From Cereibacter johrii (GTDB lineage: Bacteria > Pseudomonadota > Alphaproteobacteria > Rhodobacterales > Rhodobacteraceae): 34,686 nucleotides of DNA. A program made the position numbers and the translations under genes. This document shows positions 17,158 to 25,514 of this stretch, piece by piece. Location of the stretch: NCBI RefSeq assembly GCF_001720585.1, contig NZ_MABH01000112.1:1-34686 (forward strand). The letters are read 5' to 3'. Within the stretch, counting starts at the first letter, position 1, and each line of letters begins with the position of its first letter. A model generated the notes under the pieces. The model saw nothing but the letters and a program-made list of their open reading frames with translations. It was not told the DNA's origin and did not search any database.

Positions 17158-18330
17158 TCAGTCCGTCCGGTCGCGGCTGACCGCATAGATCGCGCAGCCC
17201 GCAAGGATGAAGAGCGCGAAGAACAGGAAGAGCGCGGCATAGGGCGCGGCGGGCGGCACCGGAGCCACCGCTCCGTGGACCGCGCCGGTCGCGAACTGCA
17301 TGAGGCCGGGCGAGGCGATCCCGAAGAAGTTGAGCAGCGTCACCCCCCGCCCGGTCAGGTGCGGCGGCACGAAGGCGCGGCCGTGGGCGATGACCATCGG
17401 GAAGGAGGCGCCGAAGAAGCCGATCCCCGCGAAGAGCAGAAGCGCGGGCCAGCCGCCCGTCGCGGGCCAGGCCCAGAGCGCGAGCAGGCACAGGGCCGTC
17501 AGGAGATTGCCGCCGAGGATCAGCCCCTTGCGGGTGCCGAGCAGGCGGTCGAGCGGCCCGTAGGCGAAGCTGCCCGCCACCATGGCAAGGCCCATGACCA
17601 GCGTCGCGCGCCCGATCTCGGCGGGGGCGGCGCCGAAGGTGTCGGCATAATAGGGCCCGATCCAGAGCCCGCGCAGGCCCGCTGCCGGCGCGTAGCAGAC
17701 CACCATCATGGCGAGCACGGGCCAGAGCGCGGGCATCCGCAGCAGATCGAGCATCGAGCCCCGGGCCGGGCCCTCGACGCGGGCCGGATCGCGGACGAGG
17801 ATCCCGATCGCCGCGGCCGCGGCCAGCGTCACGCCCGCCAGCGCCATCAGCGTCTCGCGCCAGCCGAAGGTCTCGACCGCCGAGGCGAGCGGCACCGAGC
17901 CCGCGATATTGCCGAGGCTGCCGATCCCCACCACGGCCGCGGCCAGCGTGCCGAAGAGGGCCGGGCTGAAGCTGCGCGCGAAGATGTAGTAGCTCGCCAT
18001 CAGCACGGGCGAGCAGCCGATGCCGATCAGCGCCATGGCGGCCATCAGGGCCCCCGGCCCCTCGGCCTGCGCGAAGACGAGCGCCCCGCCCGCCCCTCCG
18101 GCGCCGAGGAGCACCATCGAGGTCAGCCGCGGCCCGATCCGGTCGAGCGCCCAGCCCACCGGGAACTGCATCAGCGCGAAGGCCAGAAACCAGATGCCCG
18201 AGGCGGCCGCCAGATCCTCGGCCGAGACGCCGAGCTCGGCCTTCAGCGTGGGGGCGAGCACCGCGAGAAAGGCGCGGTAGAACTGACTCAGCACATAGGC
18301 CAGCACGAGGCAGGCGATCCCGGCGCGCAT
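17158..18330 (-). CDS. MFS permease
   Basis: The 390-residue protein has about 12 membrane helices. MFS landmarks are the FPVGWALDRIGPRLTS loop between helices 2 and 3, and YGPLDRLLGTRKGLIL at the equivalent place in the second half. The substrate is unknown. I chose the ATG at 18330 because GGAGGAG lies 5 bases upstream; the preceding GTG at 18333 would crowd the SD. It lies 48 bases upstream of the LpcC-like gene and may share its transcript. A glycan-precursor role is possible but unsupported. Confidence 0.85.
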   Translation of the reverse strand: MRAGIACLVLAYVLSQFYRAFLAVLAPTLKAELGVSAEDLAAASGIWFLAFALMQFPVGWALDRIGPRLTSMVLLGAGGAGGALVFAQAEGPGALMAAMALIGIGCSPVLMASYYIFARSFSPALFGTLAAAVVGIGSLGNIAGSVPLASAVETFGWRETLMALAGVTLAAAAAIGILVRDPARVEGPARGSMLDLLRMPALWPVLAMMVVCYAPAAGLRGLWIGPYYADTFGAAPAEIGRATLVMGLAMVAGSFAYGPLDRLLGTRKGLILGGNLLTALCLLALWAWPATGGWPALLLFAGIGFFGASFPMVIAHGRAFVPPHLTGRGVTLLNFFGIASPGLMQFATGAVHGAVAPVPPAAPYAALFLFFALFILAGCAIYAVSRDRTD

Positions 18331-18393
18331 CACGTCTCCTCCCGCTCGCGGATCCGAGGTATATCCGCCGCCGCGGACAGGGCAAGAGGCCCC

Positions 18394-18416
18394 GCCATTC
18401 GCGCTTCGCGAATGGC
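18394..18416. terminator. Perfect hairpin between the two MFS genes
   Basis: GCCATTCGCG (18394-18403), loop CTT, CGCGAATGGC (18407-18416) is a perfect 10-bp stem, 16 bases after the stop of the upstream MFS gene on the minus strand. There is no T-run, so it is either a weak terminator, an mRNA 3'-end stabiliser or a dispersed palindrome. Confidence 0.4.
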
Positions 18417-18432
18417 AGGCGCCGCGTCTGGG

Positions 18433-19671
18433 TCAGGCCGGGTGCAGCGCGGGGCTGCGGGTCTCGCGGATGGGCAGGTGGACGATGGCCGAGAAGGCGC
18501 CGACGCCCACGCCGATCCACCAGACCATCGTATAGTCGCCGGTCATGTCATACATGCGCCCGCCCAGCCAGACGCCCATGAAGCTGCCGAGCTGGTGGCT
18601 GAGGAAGACGAACCCATAGAGCGTGCCCATGTAGCGCAGGCCGTAGAGATGGGCCACGAGCCCGCTGGTGAGCGGCACCGTCGCCAGCCAGAGCGCGCCC
18701 ATGCTGAGCGAGAAGAGAAGGACCGTGGTCGGCGTCATCGGCACGAGGATGAAGAGCGCGGCGGCGAGAGTGCGTCCGGTATAGATCGCGGCCAGCAGAT
18801 ATTTCTTGGAATAGCGTTTGCCGAGCCAGCCTGCGGTGATCGTGCCCACGATGTTGGCCAGCCCGATCAGCGAGATCGCCAGCGCGCCCAGCGCCGAGGT
18901 GGTGGTGATCCCCAGCGCCGCCAGCGGGCCGCGCGGATCGATCGCCCCGCACATCTCCGTCACGAAGGCGGGGAAGTGCGCGGTGATGAAGGCCAGCTGA
19001 TAGCCGCAGGAGAAGAAGCCCACGAAGATCAGCGTATAGGACGGGTCGCGGAAGGCCCGCCGGAGCACCGTGCCGAGCGACTCCTCGAGCTCTGCCTTCG
19101 TCGCGGTGACCGGCGCGCGCATGAAGGGCAGCGCAAAGAGCGCGGCAAGGATGACGCCTGCGAAGATCAGGAACACCGTCTGCCAGCTGTAGAAGCCCAG
19201 CAGGATCTCGGCCGCCGGCGCCCCGAAGACCTGCCCCGCCGAGCCCGCGGCCGTGGCGATGCCGAGGGCGAGCGAGCGATGCTCTGGCGCCGTGGCCCGT
19301 CCCACCACCGCAAGGATCACGCCGAAGCCCGTGCCCGCGATCCCGAACCCCACCAGCACCTCGAGGAACTGGTGCTGGAGCGGCGTCACGGCGAAGCTCG
19401 AGAGCACGAGACCCGCCGCATAGGTCAGCGCGCCCGCGACGATGGCCCGGCGGTCGCCGAACTTCTCGGCCAGCATCCCGAAGATCGGCTGGCCGATGCC
19501 CCAGGCGAGGTTCTGGATCGCGATGGCCATCGAGAAGTCGGCCCGCGGCCAGTCGAACTCCTCGGCGATGGGGATCTGGAACACGCCGAAGCTGGCGCGG
19601 ATCGCGAAGCCGAGCATCAGGACGATGCAGCCCGAGATCAGGACGGGCGTGAAGATCGGAGATTTGGTCAT
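18433..19671 (-). CDS. MFS permease, OFA/monocarboxylate-like
   Basis: The 412-residue protein has about 12 membrane segments. The first helix pair (GFAIRASFGVFQIPIAEEFDWPRADFSMAIAIQNLAWGIGQPIFGMLAEKFG) is typical of the oxalate/formate and monocarboxylate porter group. The second half has the loop GWLGKRYSKKYLL and the YMGTLYGFVFLSHQLGSFMGVW segment, also typical. The substrate is probably a small organic acid. I set the start at the ATG at 19671, where the conserved membrane part begins; the frame stays open 49 codons further upstream, but that part is Pro/Asp-rich and unconvincing. It is divergent from the alpha-glucosidase across a 473-bp gap. Confidence 0.85.
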   Translation of the reverse strand: MTKSPIFTPVLISGCIVLMLGFAIRASFGVFQIPIAEEFDWPRADFSMAIAIQNLAWGIGQPIFGMLAEKFGDRRAIVAGALTYAAGLVLSSFAVTPLQHQFLEVLVGFGIAGTGFGVILAVVGRATAPEHRSLALGIATAAGSAGQVFGAPAAEILLGFYSWQTVFLIFAGVILAALFALPFMRAPVTATKAELEESLGTVLRRAFRDPSYTLIFVGFFSCGYQLAFITAHFPAFVTEMCGAIDPRGPLAALGITTTSALGALAISLIGLANIVGTITAGWLGKRYSKKYLLAAIYTGRTLAAALFILVPMTPTTVLLFSLSMGALWLATVPLTSGLVAHLYGLRYMGTLYGFVFLSHQLGSFMGVWLGGRMYDMTGDYTMVWWIGVGVGAFSAIVHLPIRETRSPALHPA

Positions 19672-20144
19672 GGGGGATCCGGGCGGACTGGGGGCGGGCG
19701 CAGAGCCTGCTCCGGCCAATGTCGCCGCGTCAAACGCTATTTTCTGATGTTTCGTGTCAGGATCCGTTATGAGACCCCTTCGGTCATCCGCGCTTCGTGG
19801 GGGGAGGCGGCGGGGCACCGCCCCTCACGGAAGAGGAAGGCGGCCGCCCCAGCCCCCGCGTCGCGAAACGGCCGTCCGCAGACCTCCTTCTGCCAGAGGG
19901 CTCAAGTGGGGTCGGAACGGCCCCGCCCTTTCCCTGCAGCCTTTGCAGGCTCCGTCGTGTCCCTCTGTATCGGGCCTTCCCGGACAGCACCGGCAAGGAT
20001 CCTCCCGAAGGCCGACCGACGGCGGCAGGGGGATGCCGGCGGGGCGGAAACGGCGCGCCCGACAGGATGCACCGGCCTGTCGGAGGGGAACCGCTGCCTT
20101 GGGCCGTCGCTTGATGGGGGAAGGCAAGAGGACGAGGAGGCAGC
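19672..20144. other. Divergent 473-bp intergenic region without a recognisable gene
   Basis: The region separates the OFA-like MFS gene (-) from the alpha-glucosidase gene (+). It contains an AT-rich island at about 19735-19785, unusual for this sequence and a likely place for promoters or an operator. The rest is GC-rich, with small hairpins such as GGGGC-ACC-GCCCC near 19810. Several open frames cross it, but their translations are Pro/Arg/Gly-rich with no start signals, so I call none. I found no clear LacI-type palindrome. Confidence 0.4.
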
Positions 20145-21755
20145 ATGTCGGACTGGTGGCGCGGCTCGGTGACCTATCAGATCTATCCCCGCTCGTTTCA
20201 GGATTCCGACGGCGACGGCGTGGGCGACCTGCGCGGCATCATCGAGCGGCTCGACCATGTAGCCTGGCTCGGGGCCGACGCGATCTGGCTCTCGCCGATC
20301 TTCCCTTCGCCCATGGAGGACATGGGCTACGACGTGTCGGACTATACCGCGATCCATCCGCTCTTCGGCTCGATGGAGGATTTCGACGCGCTGCTTGCCC
20401 GGGCGCACGAGCTCGGGCTCAAGGTCATCATCGACCAGGTTCTGAGCCATTCCTCCTCGGCCCATCCGTTCTTCCGCGAGAGCCGGCGGAGCCGCGACAA
20501 TCCCAAGGCCGACTGGTATGTCTGGGCCGACGCGCAGCCCGACGGCAGCCCGCCGAACAACTGGCTGTCGGTCTTCGGCGGCTCGGCCTGGGAATGGGAC
20601 GCGCAGCGGCGGCAGTACTATCTGCACAACTTCCTGATCTCGCAGCCCGACTTCAACTTCCACAATTCCGAGGTGCAGGACTGGCTTCTCGAGCAGATGC
20701 GCTTCTGGCTCGACCGGGGCGTGGACGGCTTTCGGCTCGACACGGTGAACTTCTACTTCCACGACGCCGAACTGCGGTCGAACCGGCCGAACCCGCAGAA
20801 CGGGCCGATCCCGCCGGTCAATGCCTACGACATGCAGGACCATGCCTTCTCGAAGTCGCGGATCGAGAATATCGCCTTCCTCCTGCGGATGCGGAAGCTG
20901 CTCGACGACTATCCGGACCGGGCCATGGTGGGCGAGGTGGCCGACGGGCTGCGCGGCCTTGCGATCATCGCCGAATATACCAGCGGGACAGACCGGCTGC
21001 ACATGGCCTACACGTTCGAGATGCTCTCGCGCACCTTCACCGCCAGCCATTTCCGCAGCCGGATCGAGGAGTTCTTCGCCACCGCGCCGCATGGCTGGCC
21101 CTGCTGGGCCTTTTCCAACCACGATGTCGTGCGCCATGCGACACGATGGGCAGGCCACGGGGCAGAAGATGACGTGGCGCGGCTCGCGGCGGCCATGCTC
21201 CTGTCCTTCGAGGGCTCGGTCAGCCTCTATCAGGGCGAGGAGATCGGCCAGACGGAAACCGAGCTGCTCTATGAGGAGCTGACCGATCCGCCGGGCCTCC
21301 GGTTCTGGCCCGAGGAGAAGGGCCGCGACGGCTGCCGCACGCCGATGGTCTGGGACGACGGGCCTGCGGGCGGCTTCACCACCGGCACGCCGTGGCTGCC
21401 GGTGAAGCCGCCGCAGCTGGCCCGGAACGTGGCGTCGCAGAAGGGCGTCCCCGGGTCGGTGCTGGAGACCTACCGCGCGCTTCTGCAGTTCCGCCGGAGC
21501 CAGCCTGCGCTGATCCGCGGCCGCAGCCGGTTCTTCGACCTGCCCGAGCCGATGCTGGGCTTCACCCGGACGCTCGAGGGCCAGTCGCTCGCCTGCTTCT
21601 TCAACCTCGGCATCGAGCCCGTGTCGGCGACCCTGCCGGGCCATGGCGGGCTGATCGGCCCGGCACAGGCCGCCGTGCTCGAGGGCGACCGCCTCACCCT
21701 CGGGGCGAACGGCTACGCCTTCCTGCCGGCTCCCGAGGATGCCAGCGTCAGCTGA
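20145..21755 (+). CDS. GH13 alpha-glucosidase
   Basis: The 536-residue enzyme hydrolyses alpha-1,4 or alpha-1,6-linked gluco-oligosaccharides (maltose/isomaltose/sucrose isomer type). It starts directly with the GH13 barrel (WWRGSVTYQIYPRSFQDSDGDGVGDLRGI). The catalytic residues are nucleophile D199 in VDGFRLDTVNF, acid/base E264 in AMVGEVADG and the stabiliser D327 in FSNHDVVR. There is no signal peptide, so it needs imported sugar. The overall pattern resembles rhizobial AglA-type enzymes, but no agl ABC genes are adjacent. The ATG follows AGGAGG by 4 bases. Its 3' end overlaps the convergent KDGal kinase gene by 43 bases. Confidence 0.92.
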   Translation: MSDWWRGSVTYQIYPRSFQDSDGDGVGDLRGIIERLDHVAWLGADAIWLSPIFPSPMEDMGYDVSDYTAIHPLFGSMEDFDALLARAHELGLKVIIDQVLSHSSSAHPFFRESRRSRDNPKADWYVWADAQPDGSPPNNWLSVFGGSAWEWDAQRRQYYLHNFLISQPDFNFHNSEVQDWLLEQMRFWLDRGVDGFRLDTVNFYFHDAELRSNRPNPQNGPIPPVNAYDMQDHAFSKSRIENIAFLLRMRKLLDDYPDRAMVGEVADGLRGLAIIAEYTSGTDRLHMAYTFEMLSRTFTASHFRSRIEEFFATAPHGWPCWAFSNHDVVRHATRWAGHGAEDDVARLAAAMLLSFEGSVSLYQGEEIGQTETELLYEELTDPPGLRFWPEEKGRDGCRTPMVWDDGPAGGFTTGTPWLPVKPPQLARNVASQKGVPGSVLETYRALLQFRRSQPALIRGRSRFFDLPEPMLGFTRTLEGQSLACFFNLGIEPVSATLPGHGGLIGPAQAAVLEGDRLTLGANGYAFLPAPEDASVS

Positions 21756-22636
21756 CCCATGGCGGCGGCAAGCCCGCCGAGCGTAGAGGCCGCGGCGGGC
21801 AGGAGCCGCGCCTGCACGCCCTGCGCGGCAAGCGCCGCGCCATAGCGGGCGGCGAGCGCCTCCTCGCCCACCAGCACGACCGGCTGACCCAGCCAGTAGC
21901 TGCGCGCGCCCACGAGCTCGAGCCCGATCAGCAGCCCCGAGAGCCGCGCCCGCGCCGTGGCGGCGGGCAGATCCTGCAACAAAGCCTCGGCCCTGAGCCC
22001 GAACAGCTTCGCGCCGAGCTTCTGGGGATGGGACATGCCGTCCGACACGGCCGCGAGGAAGGCCTCGTCGTCCCAGCCCTCCGCCGCGAGCCCGTGGCGC
22101 AGCACCGAGCGCTCCGAAAGGAGGGCGAAAAGCTCTCCGGTCAGGAAGCTGCGAAAGCTCACCACCTCGCCGGCCGAGACCTGCGCCCATTTGGAATGGG
22201 TGCCGGGCAGGCAGATCACCCCGTCGAAGGATCCGAGCAGCGCCAGCGCGCCCGCGATCTGCGTCTCTTCTCCGCGCATCACGTCGGCGGGCTTCGCCTG
22301 CGCCAGCCCCGGCACGATGCGGACCGCGATCCGGGGATCCTCCGACGGCACCGGCACCAGCGCCTGCGGATCGACAGGCGCGCAGGGCAGGCTGCGGTAG
22401 GGCGCCTCCTGCCAGCCCTGCCGCGCGCCCGCCATGCCGCAGATCACCACCGGCACCGGAGGCCCGTCGCCGAGCCACGGGCCGATCAGCCGCAGGAGCG
22501 CCGCCTCGAACCCGCCCGCAGGAACCTGCCCCATGCCCTCGTCCGACCGGGCCTCGGCCAGCACGCCCTCCGCCCCCATCGCCCAGACGCGCAGACGGCT
22601 CGTGCCCCAGTCGGCGGCGATCCAGCCGGGCCTCAT
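21713..22636 (-). CDS. dgoK: 2-dehydro-3-deoxygalactonokinase (DgoK-like)
   Basis: The enzyme phosphorylates 2-keto-3-deoxygalactonate with ATP in the De Ley-Doudoroff galactonate pathway. The 307-residue product has the DgoK start IAADWGTSRLRVWAM (ATP-binding loop, residues 6-20), VVICGMAGARQGWQEAPY (about 65-82) and GVICLPGTHSKWAQV (substrate region), plus the C-terminal VVLVGEEALAARYGAAL. The ATG at 22636 overlaps the SDR stop as ATGA, so the two are coupled. The C-terminal 14 codons lie over the end of the alpha-glucosidase gene. The other dgo genes (dehydratase, aldolase) are not in the window. Confidence 0.9.
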   Translation of the reverse strand: MRPGWIAADWGTSRLRVWAMGAEGVLAEARSDEGMGQVPAGGFEAALLRLIGPWLGDGPPVPVVICGMAGARQGWQEAPYRSLPCAPVDPQALVPVPSEDPRIAVRIVPGLAQAKPADVMRGEETQIAGALALLGSFDGVICLPGTHSKWAQVSAGEVVSFRSFLTGELFALLSERSVLRHGLAAEGWDDEAFLAAVSDGMSHPQKLGAKLFGLRAEALLQDLPAATARARLSGLLIGLELVGARSYWLGQPVVLVGEEALAARYGAALAAQGVQARLLPAAASTLGGLAAAMGQLTLASSGAGRKA

Positions 22637-23415
22637 CCCGTCACCACCACGCCGCCGTCGATCACCAGCGCCTGCCCCGTCATCATCCGCGAAGCCTCCG
22701 ACGCGAGGAAGAGCACGCCCCCCACGATATCGGCGGGCACCAGCGCCTCCTTCAGGCACTGGCGGTCGAGATGGGCCTGCAGCCCTTCCTCGGTCACCCA
22801 GAGATCCTTCTGCCGCTCGGTCAGCACCCAGCCCGGGGCCAGCGCATTGACCCGGATCCGGTCGGGCCCGAACTCGCGCGCGAGGCTGCGGGTCAGGCCG
22901 TTGATGCCCGAATTGGCGGTCGTGTAGGCCGGATAGCCCGCATTGCCCATCATGTAGGAGATCGAGGAGAAATTGATGATCGACCCGCCGCCCGCGGCCT
23001 TCATGCCGGGAATGACGGCCTGCGCGGCAAAGAAGTAATGCTTGAGGTTCACCGCCTGCGCGCGATCCCAGTAATCCTCGGTCACCTCGGCGGTCGTGTG
23101 ACGGTCGTCGTGGGCGGCCGCATTCACGAGAACCCGGATCGGCCCCTGCCGCTCGGCCACCTCGGCAAGCGCCTGCCGCAGCGCCGGAATGTCGGTCACG
23201 TCGCAGGGCAGGAACAGCGGCCGCGCGCCGGTCTCGGCCTCCATCCGGTCGCAGAAGGCGGTGGCGTCGGAGCGCTGGACGAAGGCCACCCGCGCGCCCT
23301 GCCGCAGGAAGCCCTCGGTCAGCGCCGCGCCGATGCCCGAGCCGCCGCCGCTGAGGAAGAACGAGGCCCCCTTCAGGTCGGGAAAGACGGGATGGGCGGC
23401 GGGTGTGTCTGTCAT
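22633..23415 (-). CDS. Sugar-dehydrogenase-like SDR with Lys-to-Asn change in the active site
   Basis: The 260-residue classical SDR resembles Caulobacter XylB-type aldose 1-dehydrogenases in overall pattern. It has the cofactor loop SGGGSGIGA (22-30), NAAAHDDRH (98-106), INFSSISY with S151, the catalytic Tyr164 and PGWVLTERQ (after the active site), and it ends in the usual VIDGG element. The lysine expected four residues after Tyr164 is Asn168 (codon AAT at 22914-22912), so normal SDR catalysis should be impaired. Coupling to dgoK suggests oxidation of a hexose or pentose as the first step of the same pathway. The ATG at 23415 follows a GGAGG-like SD. It is divergent from pncA. Confidence 0.88.
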   Translation of the reverse strand: MTDTPAAHPVFPDLKGASFFLSGGGSGIGAALTEGFLRQGARVAFVQRSDATAFCDRMEAETGARPLFLPCDVTDIPALRQALAEVAERQGPIRVLVNAAAHDDRHTTAEVTEDYWDRAQAVNLKHYFFAAQAVIPGMKAAGGGSIINFSSISYMMGNAGYPAYTTANSGINGLTRSLAREFGPDRIRVNALAPGWVLTERQKDLWVTEEGLQAHLDRQCLKEALVPADIVGGVLFLASEASRMMTGQALVIDGGVVVTG

Positions 23416-23547
23416 GGGGAACCTCCGGTCGGGGGAGCGGCCGCGGGGCGGATGCCCGGGCCAGAGGACACCCGCGCGGGGCGCCAGTGCCGCATCTTGT
23501 CGCCCGAGGCCGCGGCGGGCGTCAAGGCTGCTGCGGTGCGGCCTCCA

Positions 23548-23576
23548 TTGACCTCGGGGCGCGCACTCCTTAGCCC
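23548..23576 (+). promoter_or_regulatory. Candidate sigma-70 promoter for pncAB
   Basis: TTGACC (23548-23553) and TAGCCC (23571-23576) are separated by 17 bases, ending 30 bases before the pncA ATG. The -35 is good and the -10 weak. Confidence 0.35.
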
Positions 23577-23606
23577 TTGGCGAAAGAAGTGTTAACGGAG
23601 GCAGGG

Positions 23607-24212
23607 ATGCGTCCCCAGACCGAAGCCCTGATCGTGATCGACGTGCAGAACGACTTCTGCCCGGGCGGCGCGCTCGCCGTCGCCGGAGGGGATGCGATCA
23701 TCCCCCGGATCAACGCGCTCCTGCCCGAGTTCGGCGCGCGCATCTTCACGCAGGACTGGCATCCCTCCGACCATTCCTCCTTCGCGGCCACCCACGAGGC
23801 GGTGCCCTTCTCGCTGATCGAGATGCCCTACGGGCCGCAGGTGCTCTGGCCCACCCATTGCGTGCAGGGCACGCGCGGCGCCGAGTTCCATCCCGCGCTC
23901 GAGACGGCGCCGGCCGATCTCATCCTCCGCAAGGGCTTCCGCCGCGGGATCGACAGCTACTCGGCCTTCTTCGAGAACGACCGCACCACCCCCACCGGGC
24001 TCGAAGGCTACCTGCGCAGCCGCGGGATCGAGGCGGTGACGCTCGCGGGCCTCGCCACCGACTTCTGCGTGGCCTATTCCGCGCTCGATGCGGCCCGGCT
24101 GGGCTTCCGGGTGACGGTGCTGGAAGGCGCCTCGGCCGCCATCGACCTCAACGGATCGCTCGCCGCGATCAAGGCGCAGATGGCCGAGGCCGGCGTCGCG
24201 CTGGAGCCCTGA
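23607..24212 (+). CDS. pncA: Nicotinamidase
   Basis: PncA deamidates nicotinamide to nicotinate for NAD salvage. The 201-residue product has the cysteine-hydrolase triad D12 (ALIVIDVQNDF), K109 (LILRKGF) and C154 (ATDFCVAYSAL). Metal ligands D50, H52 and H56 are in FTQDWHPSDHSSF. The ATG at 23607 was chosen over an in-frame TTG at 23577 because GGAGG lies 5 bases upstream and the conserved fold starts there. pncB starts 1 base after the stop, so the two consecutive salvage steps are encoded in one operon. It is cytoplasmic. Confidence 0.95.
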   Translation: MRPQTEALIVIDVQNDFCPGGALAVAGGDAIIPRINALLPEFGARIFTQDWHPSDHSSFAATHEAVPFSLIEMPYGPQVLWPTHCVQGTRGAEFHPALETAPADLILRKGFRRGIDSYSAFFENDRTTPTGLEGYLRSRGIEAVTLAGLATDFCVAYSALDAARLGFRVTVLEGASAAIDLNGSLAAIKAQMAEAGVALEP

Positions 24213-24213
24213 C

Positions 24214-25506
24214 ATGGTCGATATCGCCACCCGCGTCTACAATCACAAATGGAAGATCGACCCGATCGTCCGCTCGCTGATCGACACCGACTTCTACAAG
24301 CTCCTGATGTGCCAGTCGGTGTTCCGCAACAGGCCGGACACGGTGGTGCGCTTCAGCCTCATCAACCGCACCTCCGCGGTGCGGCTGGCCGAGCTGATCG
24401 ACGAGGGCGAGCTGCGCGAGCAGCTCGACCATATCCGCACCCTGCGCCTGTCGCGCGGCGAGAGCACCTTCCTGCGCGGCAACACCTTCTACGGCAAGCG
24501 CCAGATGTTCCGCTCGGACTTCATGGAGTGGTTCGAAAACCTGCGGATGCCCCCCTACCATCTGGAGAAGCGCGACGGGCAATACGAGCTGACCTTCGAG
24601 GGCAAATGGCCCGAGGTCATGCTGTGGGAGATCCCGGCATTGGCCGTGCTGATGGAGCTGCGCTCGCGCGCGGTGCTGGCCACGATGGGGCGGTTCGAGC
24701 TGCAGGTGCTCTATGCCCGCGCCATGACCAAGCTCTGGGAGAAGATCGAGCGGCTGAAGCGGATCGAGCGGCTGAAGATCGCGGATTTCGGCACCCGGCG
24801 GCGGCATTCCTTCCTCTGGCAGGACTGGTGCGTGCAGGCGATGATCGAGGGGCTGGGCGATGCCTTCACCGGCACCTCGAACTGCCTGATCGCCATGCGG
24901 CGCGAGGTCGAGGCCATCGGCACCAATGCCCACGAGCTGCCGATGGTCTATTCCGCGCTGGCCACGACGGATGAAGACCTCGCCCGCGCGCCCTATCAGG
25001 TGCTGGCCGACTGGCACGAGGAGCATGACGGCAACCTCCGCATCATCCTGCCGGACACCTACGGCACCGAGGGCTTCCTCGCCCGCGCGCCGGACTGGCT
25101 CTCGACCTGGACGGGCATCCGCATCGACTCGGGCGACCCCGCCCAGGGCGCCGAGACCGCGATCCGCTGGTGGCAGAGCCGGGGCGAGGATCCGCGCCGC
25201 AAGCTCGTGATCTTCTCGGATGGGCTCGATGTCGAGAAGATCGAGGAGCTGCACCGCCAGTTCCACGGCCGGGTGAAGGTCAGCTTCGGCTGGGGGACGA
25301 TGTTCACCAACGATTTCCGCGGCCTCGTGAAGGACGATGCGCTGGCCCCCTTCAGCCTCGTCTGCAAGGCGGTGGCGGCGGACGGACGGCCCACCGTGAA
25401 GCTCTCGGACAATCCGCTGAAGGCGATGGGCCCCGCCGACGAGATCGCGCGCTACAAGCGCGTCTTCGGCGTGGGCGATCAGGTGGCCTACGACGTGCAG
25501 GTCTGA
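24214..25506 (+). CDS. pncB: Nicotinate phosphoribosyltransferase
   Basis: PncB makes nicotinate mononucleotide from nicotinate and PRPP with ATP hydrolysis, directly using the product of PncA. The 430-residue product matches the family. It has the N-terminal LIDTDFYKLLMCQSVF (22-37), DFGTRRRHSF (191-200), the phosphorylated histidine region GTNAHELPM (H240), and RIDSGDP followed by IFSDGLDVEKI and VSFGWGTMFTND for phosphate binding. The ATG is 1 base downstream of the pncA stop, with GGAG overlapping the pncA end. It converges on arfB with a gap of 8 bases. Confidence 0.95.
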   Translation: MVDIATRVYNHKWKIDPIVRSLIDTDFYKLLMCQSVFRNRPDTVVRFSLINRTSAVRLAELIDEGELREQLDHIRTLRLSRGESTFLRGNTFYGKRQMFRSDFMEWFENLRMPPYHLEKRDGQYELTFEGKWPEVMLWEIPALAVLMELRSRAVLATMGRFELQVLYARAMTKLWEKIERLKRIERLKIADFGTRRRHSFLWQDWCVQAMIEGLGDAFTGTSNCLIAMRREVEAIGTNAHELPMVYSALATTDEDLARAPYQVLADWHEEHDGNLRIILPDTYGTEGFLARAPDWLSTWTGIRIDSGDPAQGAETAIRWWQSRGEDPRRKLVIFSDGLDVEKIEELHRQFHGRVKVSFGWGTMFTNDFRGLVKDDALAPFSLVCKAVAADGRPTVKLSDNPLKAMGPADEIARYKRVFGVGDQVAYDVQV

Positions 25507-25514
25507 GGCGGGCC

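Noticed and set aside
19784-20146. Open frames of 100-120 codons on both strands in the alpha-glucosidase upstream gap
   Set aside because: They are low-complexity Pro/Arg/Gly translations without SD or recognisable motifs, and they overlap each other.
16495-20172. Very long plus-strand open frame (over 1,200 codons) opposite the glycosyltransferase and MFS genes
   Set aside because: The translation is rich in Arg, Gly, Pro, His and Glu and is fully antisense to recognisable genes. Long open antisense frames are expected in DNA this GC-rich.
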